From Colius striatus (Eukaryota; Chordata; Aves; Coliiformes; Coliidae), in contig NC_084765.1 in the NCBI RefSeq assembly GCF_028858725.1, forward strand, positions 10,805,501-10,869,500: a stretch of 64,000 bases of DNA, given 5' to 3'. The notes below the pieces were generated by a model, which saw only the letters and a list, made by a program, of their open reading frames with translations, searched no databases and was not told the origin of the DNA. The first letter of the stretch is position 1; each line of letters begins with the position of its first letter. The translations under genes and the position numbers were made by a program. Positions 36,701 to 51,567 of the stretch are shown here, piece by piece.

Positions 36701-39700
36701 CTCTATCAGATGTTATGGAAATGTTGTGATGAACTTCATTGAATTTGGAGGCATTTTTATCCCTGTAAAGATTGTGGCATGACCAAGAAAGAGAAGTATA
36801 TTGTTGTTTAAATTCTCTCTTTGTCCTCTGTCTGAAGAACCAAAGGATGTTTGCCAAACTATTCAATTGTAGTCAGAAGTTGGAAGATCTACCAGAGTAT
36901 GCTCCTCTAATACTTATGAATTATATGATTTCAAGTATCATCTAGTTGAAGCTTTTGAAATAGTGCTAAGGTGTCTAAATGACTAATATGATCCAGAAAT
37001 TAAATACATTGTGAATCTAATCAGTTATTGTGAAGGGTCAGCTGCCTTGGAACACTGTGGTTTCTCATTGATGTCACTCAGAAGATGTTTGTGACAAGGG
37101 ATCTCTGATTTCAAACTTCAAGAAAGAATCTGAGAATATGAATTGCACATCTCCAGGACAGTGACAGATAGTCATCTGCACCAATCATGTGTTTGGGATG
37201 ATGTCTTGGCTCCAATGAGGTCAATGCAAGTTTGCAATTGCTGCTTAATTATAAGATCATACAGTTGAATGAAGGGGTTGGTTCTTTGGGGATTTTTAGT
37301 TAGTTTTGCCCCCCCAAAAAATTAGCCATCAAGATGTTACCAGTTCTGGGAAACAATGAAACCTCTTGTTCTGTTCTCTGGGATTTCCTGTTATTGCATG
37401 AATAAAACACAAAGAAAATGGGCTCTATGTCTGGGAACCTTCCGAAAGGGAATTGAGGCCAGTGAAATTCTCTGTTCCTTTCGGGAGATTTTGGTGTGAT
37501 TATGAGTCTTGAAGATCACTTTGAGTTCACATAGTATCTAAGAGACAGTAATTATAAAATTACACCACTGGAGGTCACATCAGTGTTGCTCGGCACTACC
37601 CAGCCATGCTTCTTGGTGCTGAGCCATTGTGCAGGGCCTGCCTTGGGAGATATCCCAAGGATACCCACTGAGTGTGAAAGGAGCACTCTGACAAGAAAAC
37701 AGGAAAAAGTGTTTTTCTGAAGTGAGGGAAGGGTTGCTGTTTGTTTTCTGTTTTTAATCTGTAGAAGTTCAAGAAAGGGAACAAAAAACATTAAACAGTG
37801 GGAGGACTGAACTGAACGGGAGCAAAAGTATCTTTTTACGTCAAGAATGGCCAGAGCAGACCACTGTTTAAACCTTGAAACTTCATTATTCTTGGTCCAG
37901 CTGGCAGTCTGTTAGAAGAGTCTTTCTCCCTCATGGGTTTCCAGGCAAGTTTGGAGAAATGCAGGTTTTCCCATTTCCACTCTTGCAAGAGTAACAGTTT
38001 CCTTGCCAGAAGCACTGACTAGAGGAAGGCTACATATCTGCAACTTGAGAAAGCACAGAGAGCTGGGTTGCTGCTTCGGGAGCTCAGAGGGGACTTCTAG
38101 TATGCAGTCAAGAAGAGTCTCAGCATTGGCATTGAAGATAGTTAACTGACTGCATTGCATCTCTGTTCACAAAGATTCCCTCATAGTACCAGATCAGTCA
38201 AAGCCTCTGATATAAAGTATAAGTTAGATTTCCAAAGGTTAGTTGCTCTGTGCTAGAAGAAATTGATTTCTGTCGCATCAATTCCTGCAGATCTTTCAGA
38301 AGCAGGGCATAAGCATGTCACCAGAGCCACAGGAAAGGGGTGTTTTGTCTCACCTGGCAACACCTGAAAACCAGTTGTTCTACCTGATATTTTTACAGGT
38401 TCCTGAAAGATGCTTGCAGGCAATGGCCATTTACTGCTTCAGTAAAAATGTCCAACCTGGCAAAATGCCATGAGACAACCTGTGATGCTACCTGAATAAA
38501 AGAGTATCAACCATGAGCTTTTCCAGTGGCAAGTGACAAGGAGAGCAGAGATTAGAGATCTCAAGGTGAAATGAAGGTTTTGCCTCTTCCTTGTCACACC
38601 TGATCAAAGCTTGAATGTGCCTTGATATCACAGTGAGACCAGGAAGTCTTTTATCTGTATTATTTTCAGTGCCTTCTAGTAACCAAAAAGATAAGCAAGG
38701 AATCCATCAAATGACACGTGAAAAGGGAAACATAAGGCAAGAAAAAGCACTTCTCTGGAGAAAACCTGAAGATTGTGGGAGATAAACAGGGCCCCTCTTT
38801 AACCATGTATATATACATATTTTTAAAGCATTTTATACAGAGGAAAAACAACCACAATAATAGAAACACAGATAGTCCACAGATAGTTTCTTTCCTTGAA
38901 AATTATTTGCAGTTTTTCTGAAGAAAAACATGAGTTCATGTGGACTAAAGATCCTTATAAGAGGTAATAGGAAAGGATTCTAACTTGATGCATTTCCCAT
39001 TTTTTAAAATTTCCAACCAACTTTTTCCAGGGCTAAAGAGTAACACCTAAACACTAGCATACATGCACAGGCTTCATATAGAATTTGCAAGAGTCGGTTC
39101 TGAGCAACTATGTACTTTGAAAATCCATTTAGAGGCACAGATAGTGTTCTTAGTAAACAAATAAAGATGGATACTTATGCCTCTAGCTGAACATTCCACA
39201 AATTTACAGAGAAGTGCACAGCTAAATGAGGTCAGTATTAGGTATTGTGATATTCTGGGATTCTATATATTTTATGACTTCTTAGATACATCTATTTAAT
39301 CCTTGTTATCAATAAAAGGTGTCTTTATGCAGATATATAATCTCTTAAGTACTTCTTAGATCTTCTGTTCTACATGGTGTATGCTATTAATTGCATTTAT
39401 TTTTCTGGATAACTTTTATTGCACAAGGAACCTGTGTTGATGTCTGGGAGAGGTCTATGCATCACACTAGTCCTCTACAGACTAATGGATTCCTACATCT
39501 CTCTCCTGAGAACTGACTTCTACCACACGTTCTCTAACCTGTGTTGTGTCAAGTCTGTCTTATTCTCCTTGACTATCTGCTCCCAGTATGCACTTATCAG
39601 ATTTTTGACCCCTCAAACTTCTTTTTGGTTTGGACTCTCCATGTTCTCTTTTAGAGACTGAAGTTTGTCAGGTTTTATTCCAGAGAGTCACAATTCCCCA

Positions 39701-42700
39701 ACTACACCCCAACTGTCAGCACAGACGTGGGCAACCACTCTGTCCAGGTAGCAAAGCAGGCATGAACAAAGTAGAGCTACTTGGGTCAGGGACCAAGGAT
39801 TGCTGTTTGGAGGAGATGACATAATCCATGAAAGTACAGCCTCTTCACACGCACTTGGCTCCCAGGCTCCACAGAATATCTTTGTTTCCTGTTCTCATCT
39901 TCCTGTGATTAATGATATCTATTTCCTTGCCCAATCAGTCCTCCTGCTTTACAGAATAAGTATCAGGTACACAGTGTTACAGGGAAAAAAAACCTCAAAC
40001 TAATCTGTCACCAAGCCCAGGAATAGAAAAGTTTTGCTAAAAGAGGTAACTTATGTTTACAAGTCAGAGAGAATGATGTCCCCACAAGCTCACAGACTGC
40101 TATCATGCAGACTCAGCTTTCTAGTTCTGTAATTACTTAGATATTTAGTCAAGTGCAGCTGTATTGCAGACTAATATTTCCATTTCTAGGTTATTTGTGT
40201 AGCCACACTCTTCTTAGTTGGTAGTGAGGCAAGAAAGTAATGGTAATTTAGCATTTGGAAAGCTGGCATACATCTGCATGTCAGCTTCTCTTTTTATCCA
40301 TCTTTCATGTTAAACAGGGATGAAAATAACTTAGAGATTGTAAGAGCTTTTCAGACAGGAGTCAACAGAAGCAAAAAAATCTTACTGTACCTCTGCACAG
40401 TGTGAGCAATATTTAAGTATTCCAGACATTTTCACAGTGATCTGAGTTGGGGAAAATCTGGACTGAACACAGACCATAATCTTTCTAATGGCATTTTAAA
40501 TCCGTTGAGCACATTGGCAGTTAGCCAGTTGTCTGACAATATTACAGGAAAGAGGTTAGGTCAGAATGACCTAGACACATGCAGAAAAGCCATTACCTTC
40601 TCAAGGCATTCTGCTTTGGATAATAATTTTGAAACCTACCACAAGGAATGGATCACATCATAGCAGTGAACTTAGGAGGGAACACCTGGGCTGATAAGTG
40701 CTACAAATGTGCAGAAGTGTTGGTACTCCCCTCATGGTTGCTACAGAGAGTGAGCCATTTAGGGACAAATGCTGTTCAGGTGGAAAAGCTTGACAATGTG
40801 TGTCTGGGAACATAGTTGGCCTCTGGCTCAGGATAATGTTGTCAGGAAGTATCACTTCAGGGTACCAATAATGTGGGCTTTGAGGCTCAGTGGGAAACAC
40901 TGTGGTTCTGAAGTGCACTATCACTTTCAGACTGAGAATGAGCAGCTGTGAGGAATATAACTGAGCACAGTTACTATCAGACTGTGCTGAACAGAACAAA
41001 AGAGTCTAAGGCTGAAAACTACAATTTGGTCCCCAGCTATTTGGGAGACAAAAACACTCTGATCAGCCATCTGGTCCATTTAGGTTTTGTTCTCCTGTCT
41101 GTGACACTTAAGTATTTGAGAGAAGTCCCAAGAAATCCAGAACAAAACAGTGAATGTGTTAGGGTAAGCAAAAATATCTTTCTCCTCCTCTTGATTCTGA
41201 GGCTGTGAGCTAAATCATGATGTTTGTTTTCCTTTGCCATCCACTTCTAACACATAAAGCAATCACTCTTCTGTTGTAATGTCTGAGGTGGATGTAATTA
41301 CCATGCTGACTGACTGTAACAGATATTTGCTTTGGTCAGCTTTAAAGTCATCCTAGTTGAAGCTGATATTCCTACTCACATTGGCATATTGAAAGAAACA
41401 CAGTATCTGGAGGCAAGATCATGTTGTCAAGTGTCCAGAGAAAACTTTAATAAATCTTCAGGCATCAAGGCCTTCCTGCCCCAAAACTTACAACAGTAGC
41501 CTCCATGCTCCAAAAGAACACTGTCGCATTATCTAGGCTTTTGCCCTCTCCAATCTGCAACAGCAATTCTACTAGTAGGACAAGGAAAGCTTAGTATGCT
41601 AGGTAGGAAGCCAACACATACTGTTGATTGGACATTAGTGTGTTAGCCAAAGACATTTACTGCATTTTCTGAAGTTTCTTTTCTCTAGTACTTCACTGAA
41701 GCACCTTCTTGAACATGCCCAGAGACATGTAGAATGGGGAATAGAACATACTGAAATAGGAGGAAGAACTAGGGAATATAGCATGCAATTCCTCAGGTGT
41801 GGGCTTTAGTCAGGACACTAGAAGCAGTACAGAATGTCCAATAACATCTTTAACAATTTAACATCATCTTTAAGTACCTCCAGCAGCCTGTTGTCACCCA
41901 TTGGTTCATCATGGAATCAGCAGAAAGTGCTCAACCTTGTGCATTGTTAACACACTGCCTGCTGTGCTGGTTCAGCTGGGTGTTGTCCATTCAGTCACTC
42001 ACTAGCTACTGACGTTTGATGAGATTGGAGTCAGAAGCTTCAGAATAGTAGATGTCTTGTAATATCTGTCTGCTCAACAAGAACCTCTGTAAAGACATTA
42101 AGGTGATTTGAAATCTAGCAAGATTGTTTTCAGAGAGGGCCTTGGAGTTTCATAAAATGTTACATGTTTTCACTTACAAATACTTGAAATATGTGCCAGG
42201 AAATCTAAAATAAAGAACTTGAAATCCAATTAAATAGATACTAGTGAATTTTCCGAGACACTTCCATCTCTCATTTTCTAACTTGTTAACATAAATGCTT
42301 CTGCAAGAAGGAGATCAGTATCAAGAAGAAAGTTAAAGTATTTGTATCTTATTCAGCTTTAACTACTGCTATGTTGTTTCATCATTGTTTTTTATAAACC
42401 ACTGATTAAACCACAGATGTACTTGCTTCCTTGTCCTCCTTAAGATGTTGCCAAACTCACTCTTTATATATACATATGCATCAATTTATATATGTTATCA
42501 TTTGACAACATTGTCATAAGATACTATTTTTAGTGCTACTATTGCCTGCTTTAGTTATTTTATTTTTTGTTATTCTGGCAAATATGCAACTTATCTGGAT
42601 ATATTCAGGTCTGAGGTGAGAACCACAAAAATTGTAGGTTCCAAATGACTACAAGAACTACAAGATGTCTTGATTAACCGAGATTTACCAGCGTAACTGT

Positions 42701-44559
42701 TCACTTTTTCATTGTTTTGCAACATAGGACTGTACAAAGATAATATTATGTTGGTGTGAGACATTTTGATAGTTTGTTAGACATTGCATTTCTACTTTCT
42801 TTTCTGTCTTGTATGGCATTGCTGTCTTCCATACCATTTTGTAGTTGCATAATTGTTCCCTTTTGAACATACAAACAATGAGGTCAACTTGAGTCACGTC
42901 AAATAACCAGAGCAAATACCACATATGAAACCATTTAAGATAACAAGTCATGTGATCACATATATTACCTCTTGCCTGGATTTTCTGGATCATACTAGAA
43001 GTGTGCTAGAATACACAAAAGCAGCAGAGCTTACCAGCTGACTGATTTTCCTATTATAGGCAACTGATGAGCAGTTTATTGCAAAATATTTAACATAGAG
43101 AAGCTAGAACTGAAAGTTCCCTTCCTCTAAATCATGATGCTTTTTCTTTAAGCTGACCTTTTTAAGGCAAAAACTTGTTTTCCTGCAGATAAAAATATGA
43201 CAGGGATGAAGGTTTAATTTTATTTTAGTGGTTTTAACATTCAGTTATGTTACATTTTAAAGCTGCCTAATTATCAGATGTAACATCTGGGATACAGTAT
43301 CTATCAGACTGTGTTTTATCCAAACTGGGCACAGATACAAGAAAGTGTTATTTGTATTTATTAACTGGAACATACAGAGAAAGGTCAACACTTTCCCTAT
43401 TCATCCTTCATCAGCAAGGAGGCTGGTGAGAAAGCAGGGTAAAAGTAAAACTCCTTAATCAACAATAACTTGTGACTTCAAAAATAGGCAAGACACATAA
43501 AAACAAAGAATCAGCTTCTTACCCATGCTTTTTTTCTTTTATTGAATATAATTCTGTTCAGTTATACTCAGAGCATATCACAGACCTCTGCTGTTCTACA
43601 CTGAAGTCAAAAGAAACAGTTTCTCTCTCGTTATAGTGGTTGACAAGAAGAAAAACATTAAAACACTGCTCCCAAACAAGTAGCAATTAAGAGAAAGCAG
43701 AACATAGTTAAAATAGTTTCCATTAATACTCTGCAGCACCCTTGAAGTTGTTAAACTGGTCATTTGCTTCTATAACCCTCCCAACTGTTTGTGACAGTGG
43801 TTACAATTATTGTGTCCAGGCAGAAAGTATCTGCTTTTGTAAGTTTTTCTTTTGTGTTATCTACAGTGCAAGGCCTCAGAAAGAGGAGTTAACTCTCTTC
43901 TAACCTTACAGTCTTTGAGAGCTTCAAGCTGCTGTTGTAGAGTGTGTGGTGGCATAGGTTGGACAATCCAGTTGGTACCTCTTACAGTGCAGACAAGTGC
44001 TTCTATGCCTATATGCTCTCATTAGCTAGTTTTCCAGTCATCTGCTATAGCCTTGGCACCATTCCCACTCCCATTGTAGCACAATAGAGTGGCTTTTCTT
44101 GCATAGAGGGATTCTCCACACAGAAGTTTTATTCATAGTAACATTAAACATGTCTGACTGGGTTAGAGCAGTAGGCCAATGAGCTGTCCCTACTGTCTCC
44201 TGCAGTGAATAGAGATGCTGTTTAGGGACATCATGTAAATATGGATACTTCCTGTGATCTCTTCTCCTCATACTTTCCTGGCATCATTGGGATTAATGGT
44301 TTTAAAGAGCACACTTCTGCCTATTTCCTCAAGTATATGTTTCAATACTCCGATCTGAGATATTTTCTCTTCTTTAGGAGAGGACTTGCTGATGCCATCT
44401 ACCTTCACAGCCTCTCAGGACTAGAAATTCCAGAGACTTGCTCAAGTATTTTATCAATTTTAAACTATTTTCCTGACAGTTTTAGTGAGTGGTCCTGCTC
44501 ACTCACTCCAGTTGTAATGTTGAAGGATTTGATGAATGACACTTCTGTGTTCACCTTAT

Positions 44560-44990
44560 CCACCACCTCAGTGATTCTGTAAACCTAAACTGCTCCGCAG
44601 CAGTTCAGCAGTTCACCTCTCTAAACAGAAGAGTTCCATGCTTTTTAATCTCTCCTCAGAAAACAGCCACTCCATCCCTTTGACTCTTTACATTGCTTTT
44701 CTCTCTTGCCTCTGTAAATCTACTGTCCTTTTGATGTGGAGATTGGAACTGTGTGCTGAACTTGAGGTGGAGGTGCACCAAGGTTTTATACAGTGCCAGG
44801 CTGACCTCTCTGTCACATTCTCAGTAACCTTCCTGACTATGCCCAGCATACTGACTTCTGGCTGCTGCTGGACACTGAGACAGAAAGTCACTTTTCCCCC
44901 TCTCATTGTCTCTCATTTGGCCTACAGCACTTATTCTTTGAAAGAACTGGGCTTTTTCAGTCCCTTTTTCCATAACAGATTTTTTTTCCC
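44560..44990 (-). mobile_element. Ancient CR1/L3-like LINE remnant (minus orientation)
   Basis: Segments such as CTCTAAACAGAAGAGTTCCA, TTTTTAATCTCTCCTCAGAA, AGATTGGAACTGTGTGCTGA, TTTATACAGTG and TGGCTGCTGCTGGACACTGA resemble the antisense of old amniote CR1/L3 ORF2 sequence, with many substitutions. It is much more diverged than the other CR1 copies here, so it is probably a relic that predates birds. Recognised from memory; boundaries are rough. Confidence 0.55.
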
Positions 44991-46675
44991 CAGGTCATAT
45001 TTACTTTGAATATATGAGAGCTGCCAGAGTGTTAAATCCAGACTAATTCAGTTACTGGGGATTCCAAACTGCTGTGCTTTTAACCAGAGAGCAGAATGGA
45101 ATCCTAACTGAAACCAAAACTGGATCTTGAACAGTATTCAAAATATCATTTTGAAACCCTTTTCAAACACACTTACATATAAAAGTTACCATTTCAAAGT
45201 AGAATTTGACTGAGATCTGGCATCCCCCAGTAAATATCTGTGCAATATAAGGGCTGTTTAGACTCATTTTTGCACTAGTGTTTGTTTCAAGACAGTAGCA
45301 AGAGTTCCCTGGCTGCTCCACGTTGCTCTTTAGATTCTCACTGGGCTTACTCACACAGGGGCCTGCCTCTAATGATCGCCAGTGAACAGCCTTTAATGCA
45401 AGAGGGCTGGCAGTAGCTTTATTTCGTGTTCTTCTGTGTGTGTCAGTTGTGATGTTATTACTAATGACATGTCCTATAGGGAACAGTAGGCCTAAGGTTC
45501 TCAAGATATTTCCCATCAGTCCTACCATGTGCCTTACTGGGTAGGTGTGTATACATGCATGTGCTTCTGTGCTTCCATGATCGTATCTGTGTGCACACAT
45601 CCATCTGTTGGGTAGGGCTGGTTCAGCCTGTTTGTTAGTCATGTCTCCCACTCCTCTGCCTGAGTGGCCAGTAGTCACCTGCAGTGCTTCAGTCTTACCT
45701 GGGGCCCTACAGATTTAGGCAGAAGGCAGTTGCTTTTCTGGGCTGGAAAAACTTTATGTCATACATTGAAAATGTTATTTTCTCAAAAAAATGCTGCTGT
45801 ATTCACTGTTCTCTTGGTAGCTCAGAGTGGCAAAGTGGTATCAGGATAGGAGAAGTACCAGACATCTGCTGGGCAAAGTGAAACCCACTGTTCTGCTTGC
45901 TCAGAACAACAAAAAGAACAGAATTGTTTCATTTCTTCATCTCCTCAGAATATGTAAAGGTATTGTGATGTTCCTGGTTTTTCTGAGTAAAGCCCAGGAG
46001 GAATGAAAAATGTGTGTCCGTGCCTTACTCAGCATATTGAGTAATAAGCCCAGGCCAGATATAAAATTCTTTCAAACACAGGCCTCCCTGCTGGCAGCAG
46101 CACTGTGCCACTTTGACATCCAGCAATAATTTTCAATGGGAGTGATTTATTTTTCTTTAGAAGGCAGCAGATGGCAGCAAAGTTGTACAGATGTGCCAGA
46201 CCAGTAGAAGAAGAAAAATATCTTAGTACACACGCTCTAACAATGTTCCATGGAAAAAACATATCATTTGTTTCTGCCTGTCTTGCAGTGTGGTTAAGAC
46301 AATAAATCAGGTTTAATGGTCCTCATGCACTTGTAATGTGAGAGGTTTCTTTCCCCCATTACCAGGAGTTAATAAAATCAGGTAGGAATGAGATGATGTG
46401 AATTATCACTCGGTAAATCATCTTTGTGCCTGCAGGAATCACTTATTTGTGCAAATCTTCTTATAGCCTTCATTAAGCAGGTACTGATTGCCTCATACAA
46501 ATATCACACAAGGGACAGACTGTGTGTGCACCTTGACTGGTACAGGAGCTTGGAGTGCCAATCTCTCGCAGCTGTGAGCTGTGTATGGCACTCACTCTCT
46601 CATTTGAGTTGGTTGTCTGCATACATCCTTTTCAAAGACTTCAAAATAGGAGATGAGGGGTTTTTTTTCAAAGTG

Positions 46676-46703
46676 GAGAGAAGAGAGAGAGAGAAGGAAG
46701 GAA
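46676..46703. repeat. GA-rich simple repeat
   Basis: A run of GAGA and GGAA units (AGAGAAGAGAGAGAGAGAAG then GAAGGAAG). Confidence 0.85.
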
Positions 46704-49248
46704 GTGCTGCTAGATAAAGTCATAGTGTTTCAAACACTCCAAAATCCTACTGCATTAAATAAAAAATTAAGTCTGGAGTCTGGACGAGAATGTTGGAAGT
46801 TTCTGGGATTCAACCCCTACTCATGAACACATTTAGCACCACATTTGACACAAGTACATCTGTGAAGCTGCTGTTGGAAGCAGTACCATATCCATCGAAG
46901 AGGACCGGCAATGATCGTGCATTGCTGGATTCATTTCAGATTGAACTGAGCATCTTGATTTGGGTTACCTCTTTTTTATAGAGTCCATGTCCTTCTACCT
47001 TACAGTAGTTTCTTCAGTCTTTAAAACCAGAACTTGTGAATAAATGAAGTATAAAGCAAAACTTACAGTACAATCTTTCAGAATAAAAATAGAAATGTTT
47101 TTGAAGGAAAGCTGTATCTTAGATTTCTTTCCTGTTGAAGTCAGTAGAAGTTTCGTTTCAATTAGATGGGATCAGTCTGAGGCCTGGGATTTGGTGTGGA
47201 GATTCCTATCTGGCTCACCAGTTCATCACTGCCAGAAAGTCTGATGTCTGTAGGCAGTAAAGAGACTAATGATGTATGCCAGTTGCATATTTTTCATGTT
47301 GTTTATCAATAAAGGGCCAGACTGTGAATTTGTTCCTTATGCTGAGTGAAATGCAGAGCTGCACAGCCCCAGGAAAAAAAAAAGACTTAGAAAAAGTGAC
47401 TTACAAATCCATCACTTTTTCCTTGTCTCTAAGGAGACCAAACTTACTTTACAAGGTGCAGCTGTCTTCTTGCAGTGTGCAGACTTAGATCTGCTCCTGA
47501 GTCTTTATATGCAGACGAGGAAGTGTAATGGCCTCTCAGAGTTGATACTTTACTAGCAGAGAGCCACGAGTCATGTAAGGGGAAATGGGGAACCCACACC
47601 ACCTTTTGTCCTCTCCTGTAACAGCAGTGGTGGCCTTTTAGTCTGGCTGTTTAATTTTCATGGTAACTCTTGTGATAGTCACCACTTATTAAAAGAACAA
47701 TAATTGTGTTTGTTTGATGAACTGCTTGATTTGGTCCTGAAATAACAGATAAGATCTGCTATGTTTGTTCTCCTATTTCTGACAGTACTACTGGACATCA
47801 GAGATTAAGACCAGGCCATTTGTTTGTTTGTTTTGACACCACGTTAGCAAAGTATGAAGAAACTATAAACCACTTTATAATTACTGGAAAAGTTGCATGT
47901 AATTTGCAAACTGACAGATCTGGGAAGTGATAGTTGACTGAAAGATTGGAAGAATACTTATTTTGCAAACCTATTCTGAGGGTCAGAATTTATTACAAAA
48001 TATTTGCCTTCAGCTGGGTTGGACTGATCTTTCCTGACTTTGGAAAAACCCAGGCTTTTGTAAGCAGATGACAGACTCAAGGAGGTCTAGTTAAATGTTT
48101 GGTAAAAGTTATCATAGAATAAAACAAAGGCAAAGATTTCATTTGGCTTCCTCATTGCTATTGCTGATGGTGGGAATTTTGCAAGTGAAACACTCCAGTC
48201 TTATCAAATCATTATATTGATTCTAGTCTTAATGCAACTGTTTGTTTTGAGACATTTGGAGACATTATCAAGCATTTTGACTAGTGTACACAGCATGTAG
48301 TAAAATGGCTTTTACATAGCAAAGTTCTTTACCTCTTGAACAAATTATGATCCTTCTCCTCATGAAGGATACATGGCTCTGCTCCAAATAATTATTTAAA
48401 AATTAAAACAATTTCAAAGCTGACACAAATTATGTAGGGAAAAAAAAACCCTGTTCTTTAGGAAATATTTGGATAGTAAAAGCATACCCTTGTGAACACA
48501 ATAAACAAATTTTAGTTAAGCATAATTGGATTTAGTTATTGCTTGTACTCAGTCATGCTGGAATTTTTTCTCCTAATGCCTGTGTGCTCCACACTACTTA
48601 AGTATGATGTGAGATAATATAAAACGGTGTATTGACGGCACAAGGAAAATATTTGGATGGCTGTCTGGAGTTGCCATTATTGGCTTTAATTATGACTTGC
48701 TGTCCTTTGGGTACTAAATGAGCCAGAAAAGGCTTCATATGTGCCAAAGTATTCATTAGTATTCCCCTTTCTGTCATTGTACTTGCAGAAAAAGTTTCTA
48801 TCTGGCACCTGACTGCAGTTCTTACTAGCACAGACCAAGATGATTTGTAGATTTTGGTTATTATCTGAAAGTACACCAACATCTCTACTTTTTTGATACA
48901 GTGGAAATTGTTCCTAGGTGACAGTGGCAGAACTCTGTGACCACTTTCTGATATAACTGGAGAACAAACATTTTTTGCACTTCAATGTGACATGGCTTCT
49001 TAAAGTAAGTTTTGTGGTACAAACTGGAAAAAGAAAAATAGTTACTTGTTCCCCTCTTCCAGTTTAGGGGATTTGCACTAGGACTTTATGGGAAAGTGCT
49101 TGTGTATCAGCATTTTAGGTCCCTTGACACTATTCTGTATAGCACTAATAATAGAGCCACAAAAACCTTTCTGAGATAAAAATAGCCTTTGCAATCTATT
49201 TCAGTAGTAAAAAATTGTCTATAGTGAAGTACTTTTTCTTTGCTCACA

Positions 49249-49346
49249 ATAACAACTCATAAATGGCAACATATAAAGAATAACTCATATAAACTCACAT
49301 AAAGAACAACTCATAAACTCATAAAGAACAACTCATAAAGAATAGT
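49249..49346. repeat. Imperfect AT-rich tandem repeat
   Basis: Repeats of ACTCATAAAGAACA and shortened or extended forms (ACTCATATAA, ACTCACATAAAGAACA, ACTCATAAACTCATAAAGAA) occur head to tail over about 100 bases. The unit length varies between about 8 and 22 bases. Confidence 0.85.
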
Positions 49347-51567
49347 CTATGAACCAAGTCCATGAATTCAGTTCTGACACTTCACAGTGAGGTCCTGCTG
49401 AGAATGGTGACCACTCCTTTGGCATCTACACTTGAACAGGCTGGTGGACAAGGACGAATTCCTATTCCAATACATATTTACCATTGCAAAATGGAATTTC
49501 AATTTAGAATCTTGTTTAAACTGAACTTAGAGTCATGTTTCAAGCAGCCTTTGAAATGCTGGCCTGTGCAACAACAGACTTCTTAGAAACTCATACTTTA
49601 ACTGAGGTGGTGTGTAAACAGATGCTCCTGATTTTGGAGGCATTTGATGACATCTCCCACATCTCATCTATCACATTCAAGCATAAGCTGGCCTTGACCT
49701 AAGCCCACAGCTCTTCTTGGACTTTTGGGATTTTAAGAGGGTGGTTTCTTTCATGGTCTGATACTGTTTGTCTTGTTCTCCCTGAGACTTCATGAGTTTC
49801 AAAATCCTTGTGCTCCTCAGAGATTTTGATGTAGTTCATGTATGAATTTTAAGTACTGTTTAAAGGCTCAACATTTTGCTTGTGGAATGTTCATAGTGAA
49901 ATAATGCTTAGACAAAGCTCGTCAGTAATGTCTCCTACTTGGGCCGGAGAAGAGCTTTCATCTGGACAGCTCTTCTCTGGGGCAGTTGCAGAAATAAATG
50001 AGGAGAGGCAATGCTGTCTCTGTGTATTTTATCTCTCACAAAATCTGGAGCTCAGTTTGTGATATGGGTTTAGCGGTGCAGTGGGAAAGAAACCCTGCCT
50101 GCTCTGTCAATTCTCCTTCAGCCTATCTAGCCTAGCTTAACAAGGTTCACTAAAATACAAAGTCATAGCGTTTCCAAGGTTTGCTTTCTCAGCTAAAGAA
50201 CATGCTGTGTTCAGGCACAGGGCTACTCACTACTTTCTGTCTAGTTCAGCATTATTGACCTTTACACTTTAAAATACATGGTTTCAAAGATTAGGGGAGA
50301 GGAAATTATTTTTTGTAAATGTTTTTTTTGCTTCCTGCCAAGCGCAGAATTTTGCTTTTCCCTACAAGTGCGGCAGGTGGTGCTCTTGATCCTTCCAAAC
50401 AGAAATTGTACTTGCTACGCGTCAGGAAGGTCAGAATTGTGCCATGCAGCAATAGCTTGCTGGTTTTAGCCCTGTCCAAGGATCTTTCAGGTTTCTATCA
50501 GTGAAAAAGAAGGAAGGTAAAAGAGGTAGTTTAAGTGGGATCTCGGTTTTTGTAGTAAATGAAGAAAATATCAATACAAACACAAGTATCTGATTGGCAA
50601 GTACATACTTAAGGATGCTATAGCCCAATCCAGCCTCGAGTCCCAAGTTATGTTACCCATAAATAAAATATTGTAGCTGTTAACTTGTCATTTCAGTGGT
50701 CCTGTGTACTTTAAGTACAATCACGCTTTCACATGCACACTGTAATTTCCCACCACGAGCATTCTGACAAAAACTTTTAAGCAGCAACTATTCTGATTTC
50801 AAGATCTTTCATTATTTGAGAGAAGCCACTTGCTTGTTTCTCAGCTGGCAGCTATAATCTGCATTGAAGATCATGCATTTTCAATCACCCCTTACACCTT
50901 ACAAAATCTTGATCAGAAAGTCCACCAGCAGTAGAGAGGTAAATTCTCTCGCAGCTGTTAAAAAACAGATGGTAATTAAAACTGGCAAGTGTCAATATCT
51001 ATGCATTTTTGGTTAAGAAAAGAATATTTCAAGTGGAAACTCCACCTCTCAAGATCGCAAAATTCTTAGTTGAAAATGTTTAGGAAAGTAATTAAAAATA
51101 GGCAATTCTGAGCAGAACTTCAAAACTTTTGAGAGAAAAATCATAATGAATATATGCCAAGTGTCTAGTCAACTGGATTTCTAGCCAAGCTTTTTTGCAG
51201 CAGTATTCCTGCAATGGCATCATTGCTGGTTCTTTTGATTTTTTTGTTGCAAATATGTGTTCCTTAGGCATTTAGTATTGGGTACAAAAATATGTCCACT
51301 TCATTTATTCTATCAGCATTTGGGGCTGCTATTCCTCAGTCCTCTCCAGTGTAGGTTAACTACATTCAGAGATACTGTAAAATAGGGGAAATTGTATGTT
51401 TTATCCAAGATGTTATTCAGATACACTGGTTTAGTTTTTAGGACTAAACAGTTTAAAAGAGTTTAGTTTGTTTTCTTCGAGTGCAAAGAGTAGACACCAA
51501 TAGATGGTGCTGGTGGTGCATTAAAAAGGTTCAGTTTCACATTTGTTTTCTGGTCTGTGGTTGGAAT

